DNA from: Spirochaetaceae bacterium
GTDB lineage: Bacteria > Myxococcota_A > UBA9160 > UBA4427
Direction: 5' to 3'
Assembly: GCA_020632655.1 (NCBI GenBank)
Contig: JACKFD010000001.1
Location: 248,001 to 312,000, forward strand
DNA length: 64,000 bases
Shown here: positions 16,532 to 24,724 of the stretch, piece after piece
Position numbering within the stretch: the first letter of the stretch is position 1
How the letters are laid out: the number at the start of each line of letters is the position of its first letter
The notes under the pieces: generated by a model
Database searches by the model: none
Told to the model about the DNA's origin: nothing
Seen by the model: the letters and a program-made list of their open reading frames with translations, nothing else
Position numbers and translations under genes: made by a program

Positions 16532-17275
16532 GTGGGCGCAGCCGGCAGGCGAACCGATCGGGACGGGGCCCAGCGCACGGGCCGGGCCGCCCCGCGCGCC
16601 CGGGTCGCGACGCTCGTCGTGCTCTGCGGGCTGGCGTTCGCGGCCGAGGCCGGCGCCGGCATCTATCGCTACATCGACGCCGACGGGGTCGTCCACTTCA
16701 GCGACGCCCCGGTCGATCCCCGCTACCGGCGCATGGAGACCCACATCGACGAGGGGCTCGTGATCACCCCGCGGCCGCGGACGAGGGGGCCCGCCCAGCG
16801 CGGCTACGACGGGCTGATCGCGCGCGTGGCGCGGCTGCACGGCGTCCAGCCGGCGCTGGTCAAGGCGGTGATCGCCGCCGAGTCGAACTTCCAACCGGAT
16901 GCGGTCTCCCGCGTCGGCGCCCAGGGCATGATGCAGCTGATGCCGGCGACGGCCGAGGAGCTCGGCGTCGAGCGGCCCTTCGGTGTCGTCGAGAACATCG
17001 ACGGCGGCGTGCGCTACCTGCGCGCCATGCTCGACCGCTACGGCGACGTCGTGCGTGCGCTGGCCGCCTACAACGCGGGGCCCGGCGCGGTCGACCGCCA
17101 TCGCGGGGTGCCGCCCTACCGCGAGACGCGGGCTTACGTCGAGCGGGTGCTCCAGTACTATCGCGGCTACCGTGAGGACTTCGAGCGGCCTCTGCCGCCC
17201 GACTCGCTCGTGCCGCAGGCCCCGGTCGCGAGCGAGCCCGGCCGCGTCACGAACGTCGCGGTCGAGGGGCGGTAG
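16532..17275 (+). CDS. Lytic murein transglycosylase with DUF4124 domain
   Basis: Exported peptidoglycan-cleaving enzyme of 247 aa. After an Arg-rich start, VATLVVLCGLAFAAEAGAG is the signal peptide. A DUF4124 segment follows (GIYRYIDADGVVHFSDAP, about 43-60). The goose-lysozyme-like SLT domain has catalytic E117 in IAAESNFQPDAVS, then VGAQGMMQLMPATAEELG and LAAYNAGPGAV. It starts at GTG 16532 with GGCGGAGGCAG ahead of it, divergent from nadB. pgsA begins four bases after its stop. Confidence 0.92.
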   Translation: MGAAGRRTDRDGAQRTGRAAPRARVATLVVLCGLAFAAEAGAGIYRYIDADGVVHFSDAPVDPRYRRMETHIDEGLVITPRPRTRGPAQRGYDGLIARVARLHGVQPALVKAVIAAESNFQPDAVSRVGAQGMMQLMPATAEELGVERPFGVVENIDGGVRYLRAMLDRYGDVVRALAAYNAGPGAVDRHRGVPPYRETRAYVERVLQYYRGYREDFERPLPPDSLVPQAPVASEPGRVTNVAVEGR

Positions 17276-17279
17276 CGGC

Positions 17280-18110
17280 GTGGCCGGGCCGATCTCGCAG
17301 CCGCCCGGGCCGGGGCGAGGCGATGCGCCGAGGGGTCGGACCCTGATCCCGTTCCCGGGACGCGACGAGCCGCGGGGCGGGGCGGGACGCGAGGGGGAGC
17401 TTCGAGAGCGATGGGACGACGCGTTGTCCGGAGCGCCTGAGATCCTCGACCCGACCGCGCCCGGCGCCGGGACGCCGCAGGCCGCGCGCCCGCTGCGCCG
17501 CGAGGTGTTCTGGAACCTGCCGAACTCGGTCACGATGCTGCGCACCGGCGTGGTGCCGATCCTGCTCTTCCTGCCCTGGGCGACGAGTCCGTCGGGCAGC
17601 CGCTTCATGGCCTGGGCCTTCATCATCGCCGCCGTCACCGACGTCCTCGACGGCTGGCTCGCCCGCCGCAACGACGGCCGGCACATCACGCGCATCGGCA
17701 AGCTCCTCGACCCCCTCGCCGACAAGCTGATCGTCGCGACCGCCCTGATCATGCTGCTCGCCATCGGCCGGATCCCCCTCTGGGGAGCCGGCATGGTCGT
17801 CGTCATCGTCGGTCGGGAGCTCGCCGTGACGGGGCTCCGGGGGATCGCCGGCGCCGAGGGCGTCGTCGTGCAGGCCGCCGGGCCCGGGAAGATCAAGACC
17901 GTGGCCCAGAGCGTCGCGACAGGCGCGCTCCTCTTCCATTACGAGACCCTCGGTCTGCCGGCCCACGAGATCGGCATGACACTTCTCGCGATCGCCACGG
18001 CACTCACACTCTGGTCGGGGTACCTCTACTTCCGGGACTACTTCGGCTGGGGATCCGCGGCGCCGGCCGCGACGGCGGCCGCGCCGCCCGGGCCACCCAC
18101 GGAAGGCTGA
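17280..18110 (+). CDS. pgsA: CDP-diacylglycerol-glycerol-3-phosphate 3-phosphatidyltransferase
   Basis: Membrane enzyme making phosphatidylglycerol phosphate from CDP-DAG (the CdsA product). About 276 aa from GTG 17280, with a 75-residue non-conserved N-terminal extension; TTG 17424 is a possible shorter start. The core opens with NLPNSVTMLRTGVVPILLF and has four to five helices. The CDP-alcohol motif is present: TDVLDGWLAR, then a ten-residue stretch, then GKLLDPLADK. Most PgsA proteins have eight residues in that gap, so there is a two-residue insertion. GRELAVTGLRGIA is a further family landmark. Confidence 0.9.
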   Translation: MAGPISQPPGPGRGDAPRGRTLIPFPGRDEPRGGAGREGELRERWDDALSGAPEILDPTAPGAGTPQAARPLRREVFWNLPNSVTMLRTGVVPILLFLPWATSPSGSRFMAWAFIIAAVTDVLDGWLARRNDGRHITRIGKLLDPLADKLIVATALIMLLAIGRIPLWGAGMVVVIVGRELAVTGLRGIAGAEGVVVQAAGPGKIKTVAQSVATGALLFHYETLGLPAHEIGMTLLAIATALTLWSGYLYFRDYFGWGSAAPAATAAAPPGPPTEG

Positions 18111-18166
18111 GCGAGCCCGGGCGACCCGCGTCACGCAGGACGGCCCGCACGCCACTCTCTCATCGT

Positions 18167-18183
18167 CAGGCCCTGCCGGCCTG
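18167..18183 (+). promoter_or_regulatory. Hairpin against the ribosome binding site of the next gene
   Basis: CAGGCC (18167-18172), loop CTGCC, GGCCTG (18178-18183). The GGAGG of the downstream dehydrogenase begins at 18183, so the stem touches the Shine-Dalgarno. It could be the end of the pgsA message or a translational element. Confidence 0.35.
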
Positions 18184-18197
18184 GAGGATTCGGATCC

Positions 18198-19511
18198 ATG
18201 AGCAAGCTCGAAGCCCTGCACGGGCGCATCGAGACCCGTGATGCGCGCATCGGCGTGATCGGTCTGGGCTACGTCGGACTCCCGCTCGCCGTGGAGCTCG
18301 GACGCGCCGGCTTCAACGTGACCGGCTTCGACGTCGACACCCGCAAGGTGCGCGCCCTCGGCGAGGGTCGCTCGTACATCGGCGACGTCCCGTCCTCCGA
18401 GGTCGCCTCGCTCGTCGCCAAGGGCCGCTTCCACGCGACCGCCGACTTCGACGAGCTGGCGAACGTCGACGTCATCAACATCTGCGTCCCGACCCCGCTG
18501 CGCAAGACGCGCGATCCAGACGTCTCGTACATCGCCTCCGCCGTCGAGGAGATCCGCCGCCACCTGCGCGAGGGGCAGCTCATCATCCTCGGCAGCACGA
18601 CCTATCCCGGCACGACCCACGAGTTCGTGATCCCCATGCTGGAGGACGCGGGCCTCGTGATCGGCAAGGACTTCTCCCTCGCCTTCGCGCCCGAACGGAT
18701 CGATCCGGCGAACACGAAGTTCAAGGTCAAGAACGTGCCGAAGGTCGTGGGCGGCGAGACCGCGCTCTGCACCAAGCTCGCCTGCGCCGTCTTCGACACG
18801 GTCTTCGAGCAGACCGTCCCCGTCTCCTCGACCCAGGCCGCCGAGATGGTGAAGCTCCTCGAGAACACCTTCCGTGCCATCAACATCGGCCTCGCCAACG
18901 AGATCGCGCTCATGTGCGAGAAGCTCGGCCTCGACGTCTGGGAGGTGATCGACGCCGCGGCGACCAAGCCCTACGGCTTCATGAAGTTCACCCCCGGCCC
19001 CGGCCTCGGCGGCCACTGCATCCCCGTCGACCCCGCCTACCTCTCGTGGAAGATGAAGTCGCTGAACTTCCCGGCCCGCTTCATCGAGCTCGCGACCGAG
19101 GTCAACTCGGCCATGCCCGAGCACGTCGTCGACCGCGTGGCGCACATGCTGAACGACGACCGCCTGGCCGTGAACGGCTCGCGCCTGCTCGTCCTCGGCG
19201 TCGCCTACAAGGCCGGCGTCGACGACATGCGCGAGTCGCCGGCCCTCGACGTGATCGCGCTCCTGCGCGCCCGCGGCGCCGACGTCCAGTACCACGATCC
19301 CTTCGTGGCCGAGTGCGAGATCGGGGGCGAGATGATGAAGTCCGTCGACCTGACCGACGACGTCCTGTCGAGCTCGGACCTCGTCGTGATCGTGACGGAC
19401 CATCCCGGCGTCGACTACGAGCGGATCGTGCGCGTCGGCCCCCGGGTCTTCGATACGCGCAACGCGACCCGCGGCGTCCGGCACGATCGGGAGAAGATCA
19501 CGAAGCTCTAG
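18198..19511 (+). CDS. UDP-N-acetyl-D-hexosamine/UDP-glucose 6-dehydrogenase family protein
   Basis: NAD-dependent four-electron oxidation of a nucleotide sugar to its uronic acid, for surface polysaccharide. 437 aa, the Vi-antigen TviB/WbpA-like branch. Features: Rossmann motif GVIGLGYVGLPLAVELG near residue 19, the PTPLRKTRDPD stretch, AFAPERIDP, and catalytic C274 in GLGGHCIPVDP, followed by VLGVAYKAGVDDMRESP. The exact substrate cannot be read from sequence. ATG with GGAGG upstream. No glycosyltransferases lie nearby, so the polysaccharide genes are elsewhere. Confidence 0.9.
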   Translation: MSKLEALHGRIETRDARIGVIGLGYVGLPLAVELGRAGFNVTGFDVDTRKVRALGEGRSYIGDVPSSEVASLVAKGRFHATADFDELANVDVINICVPTPLRKTRDPDVSYIASAVEEIRRHLREGQLIILGSTTYPGTTHEFVIPMLEDAGLVIGKDFSLAFAPERIDPANTKFKVKNVPKVVGGETALCTKLACAVFDTVFEQTVPVSSTQAAEMVKLLENTFRAINIGLANEIALMCEKLGLDVWEVIDAAATKPYGFMKFTPGPGLGGHCIPVDPAYLSWKMKSLNFPARFIELATEVNSAMPEHVVDRVAHMLNDDRLAVNGSRLLVLGVAYKAGVDDMRESPALDVIALLRARGADVQYHDPFVAECEIGGEMMKSVDLTDDVLSSSDLVVIVTDHPGVDYERIVRVGPRVFDTRNATRGVRHDREKITKL

Positions 19512-19621
19512 GGGCGCGGCGCGCTCGACTCGGCCTCCTCCGGCTGCGTACCGACTGCATCGACTCAAGTCGGAATGGATCGATCCGATGAGGGTCGACG
19601 AGCGCAGGAACGGAGTCCGGA

Positions 19622-20170
19622 ATGGAGCTCAGCATCTTCGGTCTGACCGTCTCGTTGCTCGAGTCCGAGGGGGCGATCCCGGCCGGGGTGCATTCCCTCG
19701 ATCGGGCGCCGCACGACGGTGTGTCCTCGACGCGCGTCACCGGATCTGCGGTGGCGCTGCTGGCGTGGTGCCGTGCGACGGAGCGCGTGGTGATCGAGAA
19801 GGAGCTGCGCGAGGCAAGGGTCTTCGCGGGCTTCGAGCGATTCTCCCGGGCGGCCTTCGTCGCCCGACGTTTCGCGAAGATCGCCTCGCTCGGCTGCTCC
19901 CTCGACGTGGTCGGCGAGGCGGACGCACCGCTCGCCTTCCACACGACCCGGACGGTTCCGATCGAGCGGGGGCCCCTCATGCGGGAGTGGTTCCTGCTCG
20001 TGGATTCGAATCGCTATCGGGGGCTGCTGGCCGCCCGGGACCTCGACGGCTTCGGCTCGGGCCGTTCGCCCCGAGAGCGTCGCTTCGAGGGCGTCATCAC
20101 GCATCGCGGACCCGTCGTGCGCGGGGTCGCGGATGCCCTCGAAGAGTGGATCGGCTTCCAGCTGGGGTAG
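19622..20170 (+). CDS. Probable stand-alone DICT sensory domain protein
   Basis: 182 aa, predicted soluble. I read it as DICT-like, the sensory domain otherwise found on diguanylate cyclases and two-component proteins. The pattern ARVFAGFERFSR, then a block with LGCSLDVVGEAD, then MREWFLLVDSNRYRGLLAARD and RRFEGVITHRGPVV follows the family order. No output domain is attached, which is unusual, so it would have to act on a partner. ATG 19622 follows GGAGTCCGGA. The call rests on remembered patterns; the alternative is a hypothetical protein. Confidence 0.5.
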   Translation: MELSIFGLTVSLLESEGAIPAGVHSLDRAPHDGVSSTRVTGSAVALLAWCRATERVVIEKELREARVFAGFERFSRAAFVARRFAKIASLGCSLDVVGEADAPLAFHTTRTVPIERGPLMREWFLLVDSNRYRGLLAARDLDGFGSGRSPRERRFEGVITHRGPVVRGVADALEEWIGFQLG

Positions 20171-20188
20171 GGGGCGTCCGCTCGCCGG

Positions 20189-20206
20189 CCCGGGTCGGAG
20201 CCCGGG
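20189..20206 (+). terminator. Hairpin after the DICT-like gene
   Basis: CCCGGG (20189-20194), loop TCGGAG, CCCGGG (20201-20206), 19 bases past the stop codon. There is no T-tract, so it may be a processing or Rho-assisted end. Confidence 0.3.
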
Positions 20207-20253
20207 GAGGGGCGCAAGGCGCCGGAATGGCGACGGATTCGCGGCCCCGCCGC

Positions 20254-20282
20254 TTGACGGCGCGGCCCGGCTCGCTTAAAAA
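20254..20282 (+). promoter_or_regulatory. Promoter of tRNA-Gly
   Basis: TTGACG (20254-20259), a 17-base spacer and TAAAAA (20277-20282), about 85 bases before the tRNA. It is among the few A-rich patches in the area. Confidence 0.55.
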
Positions 20283-20366
20283 CTGGGTCCCGCCGAGGCG
20301 CACCAACCGCCCCGGCCCCGGAAGGACGAAGGACGACAGGTCCAGTCCCCCGGAGACAGATTCCAC

Positions 20367-20442
20367 GCACGAGTAGCTCAGTTGGTAGAGCATCACGTTG
20401 CCAACGTGAGGGTCGCCAGTTCGAATCTGGTCTCGTGCTCCA
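20367..20442 (+). tRNA. tRNA-Gly (anticodon GCC)
   Basis: 76 bases forming a full cloverleaf with encoded CCA. The acceptor stem is GCACGAG with CTCGTGC. The D arm is GCTC with GAGC. The anticodon stem is TCACG with CGTGA around TTGCCAA (GCC at 20400-20402). The T arm is GCCAG with CTGGT around TTCGAAT. The discriminator is U. Confidence 0.97.
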
Positions 20443-20444
20443 CT

Positions 20445-20490
20445 TACGAAGAAAGCCGTCCCACAGAAGTGTGAGGCGGCTTTCTTCGTA
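20445..20490 (+). terminator. Long perfect hairpin after tRNA-Gly
   Basis: TACGAAGAAAGCCG (20445-20458) pairs perfectly with CGGCTTTCTTCGTA (20477-20490), 14 base pairs. The 18-base loop carries an inner CACA/TGTG stem. It starts two bases after CCA, so it probably ends transcription or guides 3-prime processing of the tRNA. Confidence 0.65.
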
Positions 20491-20599
20491 CTGGAGCCCT
20501 GCCCCGCTCGTGGGCGGGCGGGGCCGTACGCGAATCCATCGCTTTGCGTGACCCCTACGAGCACCATAAGGTAGTCGTCCTCGCAGGGGAGGGGGCGCG

Positions 20600-21481
20600 A
20601 TGCGGCGAACTTCGGACGGACGTGCCGATCGCGAAACCTTTCTGAGTCGGTACGGGCCGTGGGCCGTGGTCACGGGCGGGGCCGAGGGGATGGGCGCCGC
20701 GTTTGCCGAGGAATTGGCAGGCTGCGGGTCTTCTCTTTGTCTGGTCGACCGTCAAGCTGACAAGCTGGCGGCGACGGCGAAGCGGCTCGAGAACGAGTAC
20801 GGGGTCTCCGTTCGGACGGTTTCCGGAGACCTGTCCGTCCCGGACACCGTGGAAGCCCTCTTCCGCGAGACGCAGGCGCTCGACGTCGGGATGGTCGTCT
20901 CGTGCGCGGCGTTCGGGCAGGTGGGTCCCTTCCTGGACGCCGACGAGTCGGATCTGCTTCGGGCGGTCGACGTCAACGTCCGCGTTCCCCTTCGTCTGGC
21001 CCATCACTACGGCCGATCGCTCAAGGCACGCGGTCGCGGTGGGATGGTGTTGCTGGCCTCCGACGCCGCCTACCACGGCTCGCCGTTCTGCGCGAACTAC
21101 GCCGCGACCAAGTCGTTCAGTCTCGTGTTGGGCGAGTCGCTCTGGTACGAGCTGCGATCGGCCGGCGTCGACGTGATGAGCTTCGTGCCCGGTCCGACCA
21201 ACACGCCGGGATTCCGACGCGCGTCCCCGAAGCTGAAGGAAGGGCAGCGGGTGCCCGGCGTGATGCTGCCTTCTGAAGTGGCTGCGGCCGCGATCGAGAG
21301 CCTTGGGGCCGGCCCGAGCGCGCGGCCGAATCGACGCCTCGCTGCCGAGACGTTCTTCGCCACACGCGTGCTCGATCGCAAGAGGGCGGTGACGCGGATG
21401 GGGGATCGACTCTCGGTTGCGCTTCGGCCGACGGATGGCCGCAATGCGACCCCCCGAGCGAAGGACGAGGAGAATCGATGA
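20600..21481 (+). CDS. SDR family oxidoreductase
   Basis: NAD(P)-dependent short-chain dehydrogenase of 293 aa. Nucleotide site WAVVTGGAEGMGAAFAEELA near residue 21. VSCAAFGQVG replaces the usual NNAG. The catalytic Ser lies in VLLASDAAY, and Tyr-Lys in YAATKSF. The order fits the family with 3-ketoacyl-CoA or 17-beta-HSD12-like members, but the substrate is unknown. GGGGAGGGGG precedes the ATG. Its stop overlaps the ATG of the next SDR (ATGA), so the two are co-translated and may act in one pathway. Confidence 0.88.
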   Translation: MRRTSDGRADRETFLSRYGPWAVVTGGAEGMGAAFAEELAGCGSSLCLVDRQADKLAATAKRLENEYGVSVRTVSGDLSVPDTVEALFRETQALDVGMVVSCAAFGQVGPFLDADESDLLRAVDVNVRVPLRLAHHYGRSLKARGRGGMVLLASDAAYHGSPFCANYAATKSFSLVLGESLWYELRSAGVDVMSFVPGPTNTPGFRRASPKLKEGQRVPGVMLPSEVAAAAIESLGAGPSARPNRRLAAETFFATRVLDRKRAVTRMGDRLSVALRPTDGRNATPRAKDEENR

Positions 21482-22293
21482 CGGACGCGGCATTTCGTCT
21501 GGATGGCAGGATCGCGATCGTGACGGGCGCGGGTCGCGGTGTCGGGAAGGGGATCGCGCTCTCGCTGGCCGAGGCCGGCGCGACGGTCCTGTGTGCGGCG
21601 CGGACCGCGACCGAGGTCGCGTCGACCGCGAGGGAGATCGAGGCGAACGGCGGGAAGGCGCTCTCTGCGACGTGTGACGTCACGGATCCCGACCAGTGCG
21701 CGCAGCTGATCGATCGAACCGTCGCGGAGTGCGGCGGGATCGACGTGCTCGTGAACAACGCGGGGGGAGGCGGCCACCGTCCGACTGCCCGGCTGACGAC
21801 GGAGTTCCTGGTCAAGACGCACGAGCTCAATCTCTTCGCCGCCGTTCACCTCTCCCGCCTCGCTTCGGACTCACTCCGCGCACGCTCGGGCAGCATCATC
21901 AACATCTCATCGGGGATGGGGAAGGTCTCGGAGGCGAACTGCATCGCGTACGCCTCGGCGAAGGCCGGACTCGAGCAGGCCACGAGGAACCTGGCCTGCG
22001 AGCTCGCGCCGGACGTGCGCGTCAACGCATTGCGACTCGGGGCGATCGTCACGCCGGACTTCGAACGGCTGGTCGAGGCCGTACCCGGCATCGACGTGCG
22101 GCTCGCGCATTGGACGCCGCTCAAGCGGCTCGGCACGCCGCGCGACGTCGGGCTCGCGTGCGTCTATCTCGCCGCGCCGGCGGGGTCCTTCGTGACGGGG
22201 AGCGTGCTCGACATCGACGGCGGGATCCAGATGCCGAGAGGCGCGATGACGATGATGGACGTGGCTCGGACCGAGCCCTCGTTCGAACGCTGA
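21478..22293 (+). CDS. SDR family oxidoreductase (classical)
   Basis: 271 aa, classical SDR. TGAGRGVGKGIA coenzyme loop near residue 16, VLVNNAGGGG near 95, catalytic Ser in INISSGMGKV, and YASAKAGLEQ (YxxxK). The C-terminal GSVLDIDGGIQMP is typical of FabG-like enzymes. It overlaps the preceding SDR by four bases. Substrate cannot be inferred beyond a secondary alcohol or ketone. Confidence 0.9.
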   Translation: MTDAAFRLDGRIAIVTGAGRGVGKGIALSLAEAGATVLCAARTATEVASTAREIEANGGKALSATCDVTDPDQCAQLIDRTVAECGGIDVLVNNAGGGGHRPTARLTTEFLVKTHELNLFAAVHLSRLASDSLRARSGSIINISSGMGKVSEANCIAYASAKAGLEQATRNLACELAPDVRVNALRLGAIVTPDFERLVEAVPGIDVRLAHWTPLKRLGTPRDVGLACVYLAAPAGSFVTGSVLDIDGGIQMPRGAMTMMDVARTEPSFER

Positions 22294-22622
22294 GAGACGT
22301 CGGCGGTCGTTCGGGGAAAGCCTCCCTCGAATTCCCGGACCTGATACGAAGCAAGGGCCTCGGCGAATGGCTTGGGAGGGGAAGGGGCCACGTTTCCTAC
22401 CCGGCTGGGCCCGCCAGGACGCGTCTGGCGTGGATGTTAGGGACGCCCCCCTGCTGATCGCCGTCGAGGCGCGTTCGAATCTGCCACTTCGGGCACCTCG
22501 ACACCACCCCTCCCTGATCGTCGCGTCGACGGGGCCTGCCCATGCGGTCGACTCGGCGACTGCTGCGCGTCCCGATGGGGCCCCGGAGGCCCATGCGACG
22601 CGCCGCGTACGGAGGGGAATGA
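22294..22622 (+). other. Gap before the glycine-rich surface protein gene
   Basis: 329 bases with no supportable gene. GGAGGGG at 22611-22617 is the ribosome binding site for the next gene. I looked for a sigma54 type GG-N10-GC promoter, as reported for some PEP-CTERM genes, and saw none. Confidence 0.4.
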
Positions 22623-24644
22623 ATGCGTAGGAAGACGAGCTCGATGGGGCTGGCACATTGGAGTGTCGCCACCGCCCTCGCGGGCTGCCTCGTCCTCGCG
22701 CTCTCCCCGGCGCACGCGCAGCAGGTCGTGGTGGAGGTCAGCGGACCGCCCGGCACGAATGGAGCATCCGCCATCGGTGGCGTCGACGGTGCTGACGGCG
22801 GAGACGCCCCCGCCACCGTCGCCGACGGAGGTCCGTCGTCCGAGAGCGTCCGGGCGACTGCGCGGGGCGGCGCGGGTGGTGCCGGCGGAAGGTCGCTCAC
22901 GCCGCGCACGGACGGCTCGGGCGGGTCGGGGGGACGGGGCGGCGACGCGACGGCGAGCGCAACGACGATCGGTGCATCCGAGAACGGCTACACGGTCGCG
23001 ACCGCGATTGCGGGCGTCGGCGGGCAGGGCGGCGAGGCGGCCTTCGACGGAGGGGGCGTCGGGGGCGATGGAGGACGCGGGGGCGACGCGAACGCGCACG
23101 CGACCTCCGACAGCAACGGGCCCACCGCGTATTCGCTCGTGCGCGCCTCGGGTGGCACCGGCGGAACCGCCTCGGGCACGGGCGCACGCACGGGCGACGG
23201 CGGAGACGCAACCGCTTCGGGCGCGGGACACAGCGCCGACTACACACGCGTCAATCTCACCGCGACCGGGGGAGCGGGTGGCTCCGGATCCCAAGGGGCG
23301 GATTCAGGCGACGGAGGGGATGCGTTCATCGGCGCGGACGCGGCGACCGCGAGCGTCTCGGATCCGACGGGCTCGATCCTGATCGAGCAGGGAGCGACCG
23401 GGGGGCGCGGCGGGAACAGCTCTCCGGTCGGCGAGGGGCCGGGCGCGGGCGGTCACGGCGGCGATGGTCGTGTGGACTTCGGCGGGTCGAGCTTCGACGC
23501 GGGGATGCTGAGCGTGCGCCTCGACAGCTCCGGGGGCTACGGCGGAAACGGCTCGACGGCGGGACGCGGAGGTCAGGCGACGACCCTCGGCTCGGTCGCG
23601 AGTACCGGCGAGGTCTCGCTCCACGCCACCGCGTACGGGGGGCCGAGCGGCTCCGCCGCCGACGGATCCCGAACGTCGGGCGGGAACGGCCGGGTCGAAG
23701 CGAGCGCACATAGCATCTCGGGCGACGCGACGACGACGGCGATTGCGCGGGGTGGAGTCGGCTCGGCGGGCGGCGATGCGTCCGCTCGCGGGATCGCCAC
23801 GACCGAGGGCAGCCAGGCCGCCTCCGCCGGCGCGACCGCCACCGCGGGAGCGTCGGGCGGCGTGGCCCACGCGTCCGCGGAGGCGAGGCATGGCGTCGCG
23901 CTGGACCCCGCGACGCTCACGCCCGGCGCGCTCGACCTCGTCGTCGTGGAGGCCGTCGCGACGGGCACGGGTGGGGCCGGCGCGGTCGACGCGCTGGCCT
24001 CGAGCGTGATCGAGACGCAGGGCGGACATTGGCTGCGGGCGACCAGCCGGGCGGCTGCGCCGATCCAGGGCGGGGGGCCGATCATTGCCGCGGCTCGAAT
24101 CGGCTCCGCCTCGATCCCGCCCGGTCCATTCGCGACCGGGAACGCCGTCGCCGAGATCCAGACGGCGCAGACTCCGGAGACGGGACTGGCCCGAATCGCC
24201 TTCGATCTGAGTGCACCGTCGGATGCCCTCGACATCGCGCTCGAGGCGGAGGCCTCCCTCTCCGGAATCCCGATCGAAGCGCTCGGGGCCATCCATCTCG
24301 ACTTCGGATCCCTGATCCTCACGGAGTCCGGATTCGAAGCGCTCGACTTCGCGATCGAGCAGGCGGGGGCGACGCTCCTCGATCGGACCTTCAGCGACGG
24401 GACGATGGCGTCCATGTTCTTCTCGAGCCCGCTCGATCTCGGTGGGCTGGATCCGTCCGCCCCGGCCGACCTGCGCTTCGTGTTCTCGGTCCGCGGCGCC
24501 GGGTCCGAGACGCGTGCGGCGGTCTGGCTCGAGGTCTCGTACAGCGTGATTCCCGAGCCGGGAACGGGCGTTCTGCTCCTCGTCGGGCTGACGATGCTGG
24601 CGCGCCGGGGGCCGGGAGCGGGAGCACGCTCGCATCGTCCCTGA
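22623..24644 (+). CDS. PGRS-like glycine-rich protein with PEP-CTERM sorting signal
   Basis: Predicted surface protein of 673 aa. The signal peptide is in the first 34 residues (LAHWSVATALAGCLVLAL, cut near AHAQ). Residues about 42-430 are Gly/Ala/Asp/Ser-rich with irregular GGxGGxGGDA blocks such as GGDGGRGGDANAHA and GGAGGSGSQGADSGDGGD. This recalls mycobacterial PE_PGRS proteins and would suit a repetitive beta-roll or PG-II type fold. A more ordinary domain covers about 430-635. The end is PEP-CTERM: VIPEPG at 642-647, hydrophobic LLLLVGLTML-like stretch, then ARR. An exosortase would process it; none is in this window. Confidence 0.85.
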   Translation: MRRKTSSMGLAHWSVATALAGCLVLALSPAHAQQVVVEVSGPPGTNGASAIGGVDGADGGDAPATVADGGPSSESVRATARGGAGGAGGRSLTPRTDGSGGSGGRGGDATASATTIGASENGYTVATAIAGVGGQGGEAAFDGGGVGGDGGRGGDANAHATSDSNGPTAYSLVRASGGTGGTASGTGARTGDGGDATASGAGHSADYTRVNLTATGGAGGSGSQGADSGDGGDAFIGADAATASVSDPTGSILIEQGATGGRGGNSSPVGEGPGAGGHGGDGRVDFGGSSFDAGMLSVRLDSSGGYGGNGSTAGRGGQATTLGSVASTGEVSLHATAYGGPSGSAADGSRTSGGNGRVEASAHSISGDATTTAIARGGVGSAGGDASARGIATTEGSQAASAGATATAGASGGVAHASAEARHGVALDPATLTPGALDLVVVEAVATGTGGAGAVDALASSVIETQGGHWLRATSRAAAPIQGGGPIIAAARIGSASIPPGPFATGNAVAEIQTAQTPETGLARIAFDLSAPSDALDIALEAEASLSGIPIEALGAIHLDFGSLILTESGFEALDFAIEQAGATLLDRTFSDGTMASMFFSSPLDLGGLDPSAPADLRFVFSVRGAGSETRAAVWLEVSYSVIPEPGTGVLLLVGLTMLARRGPGAGARSHRP

Positions 24645-24724
24645 GCGCGGGTCTCTTCACAGCCCCACGTTCGGTGCTCGACGACCGTATTCGGCAGCAT
24701 CTGATCCAGCTTCGCTCGGGACGT

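Noticed and set aside
20367..20490. Possible integration site at the tRNA
   Set aside because: No integrase, no repeated tRNA 3-prime end downstream, and no change in base composition.
22623..24644. Repeat array that might be read as a CRISPR or a minisatellite
   Set aside because: Repeats are irregular and in frame with a signal peptide and a sorting tail, so this is a coding glycine-rich region.
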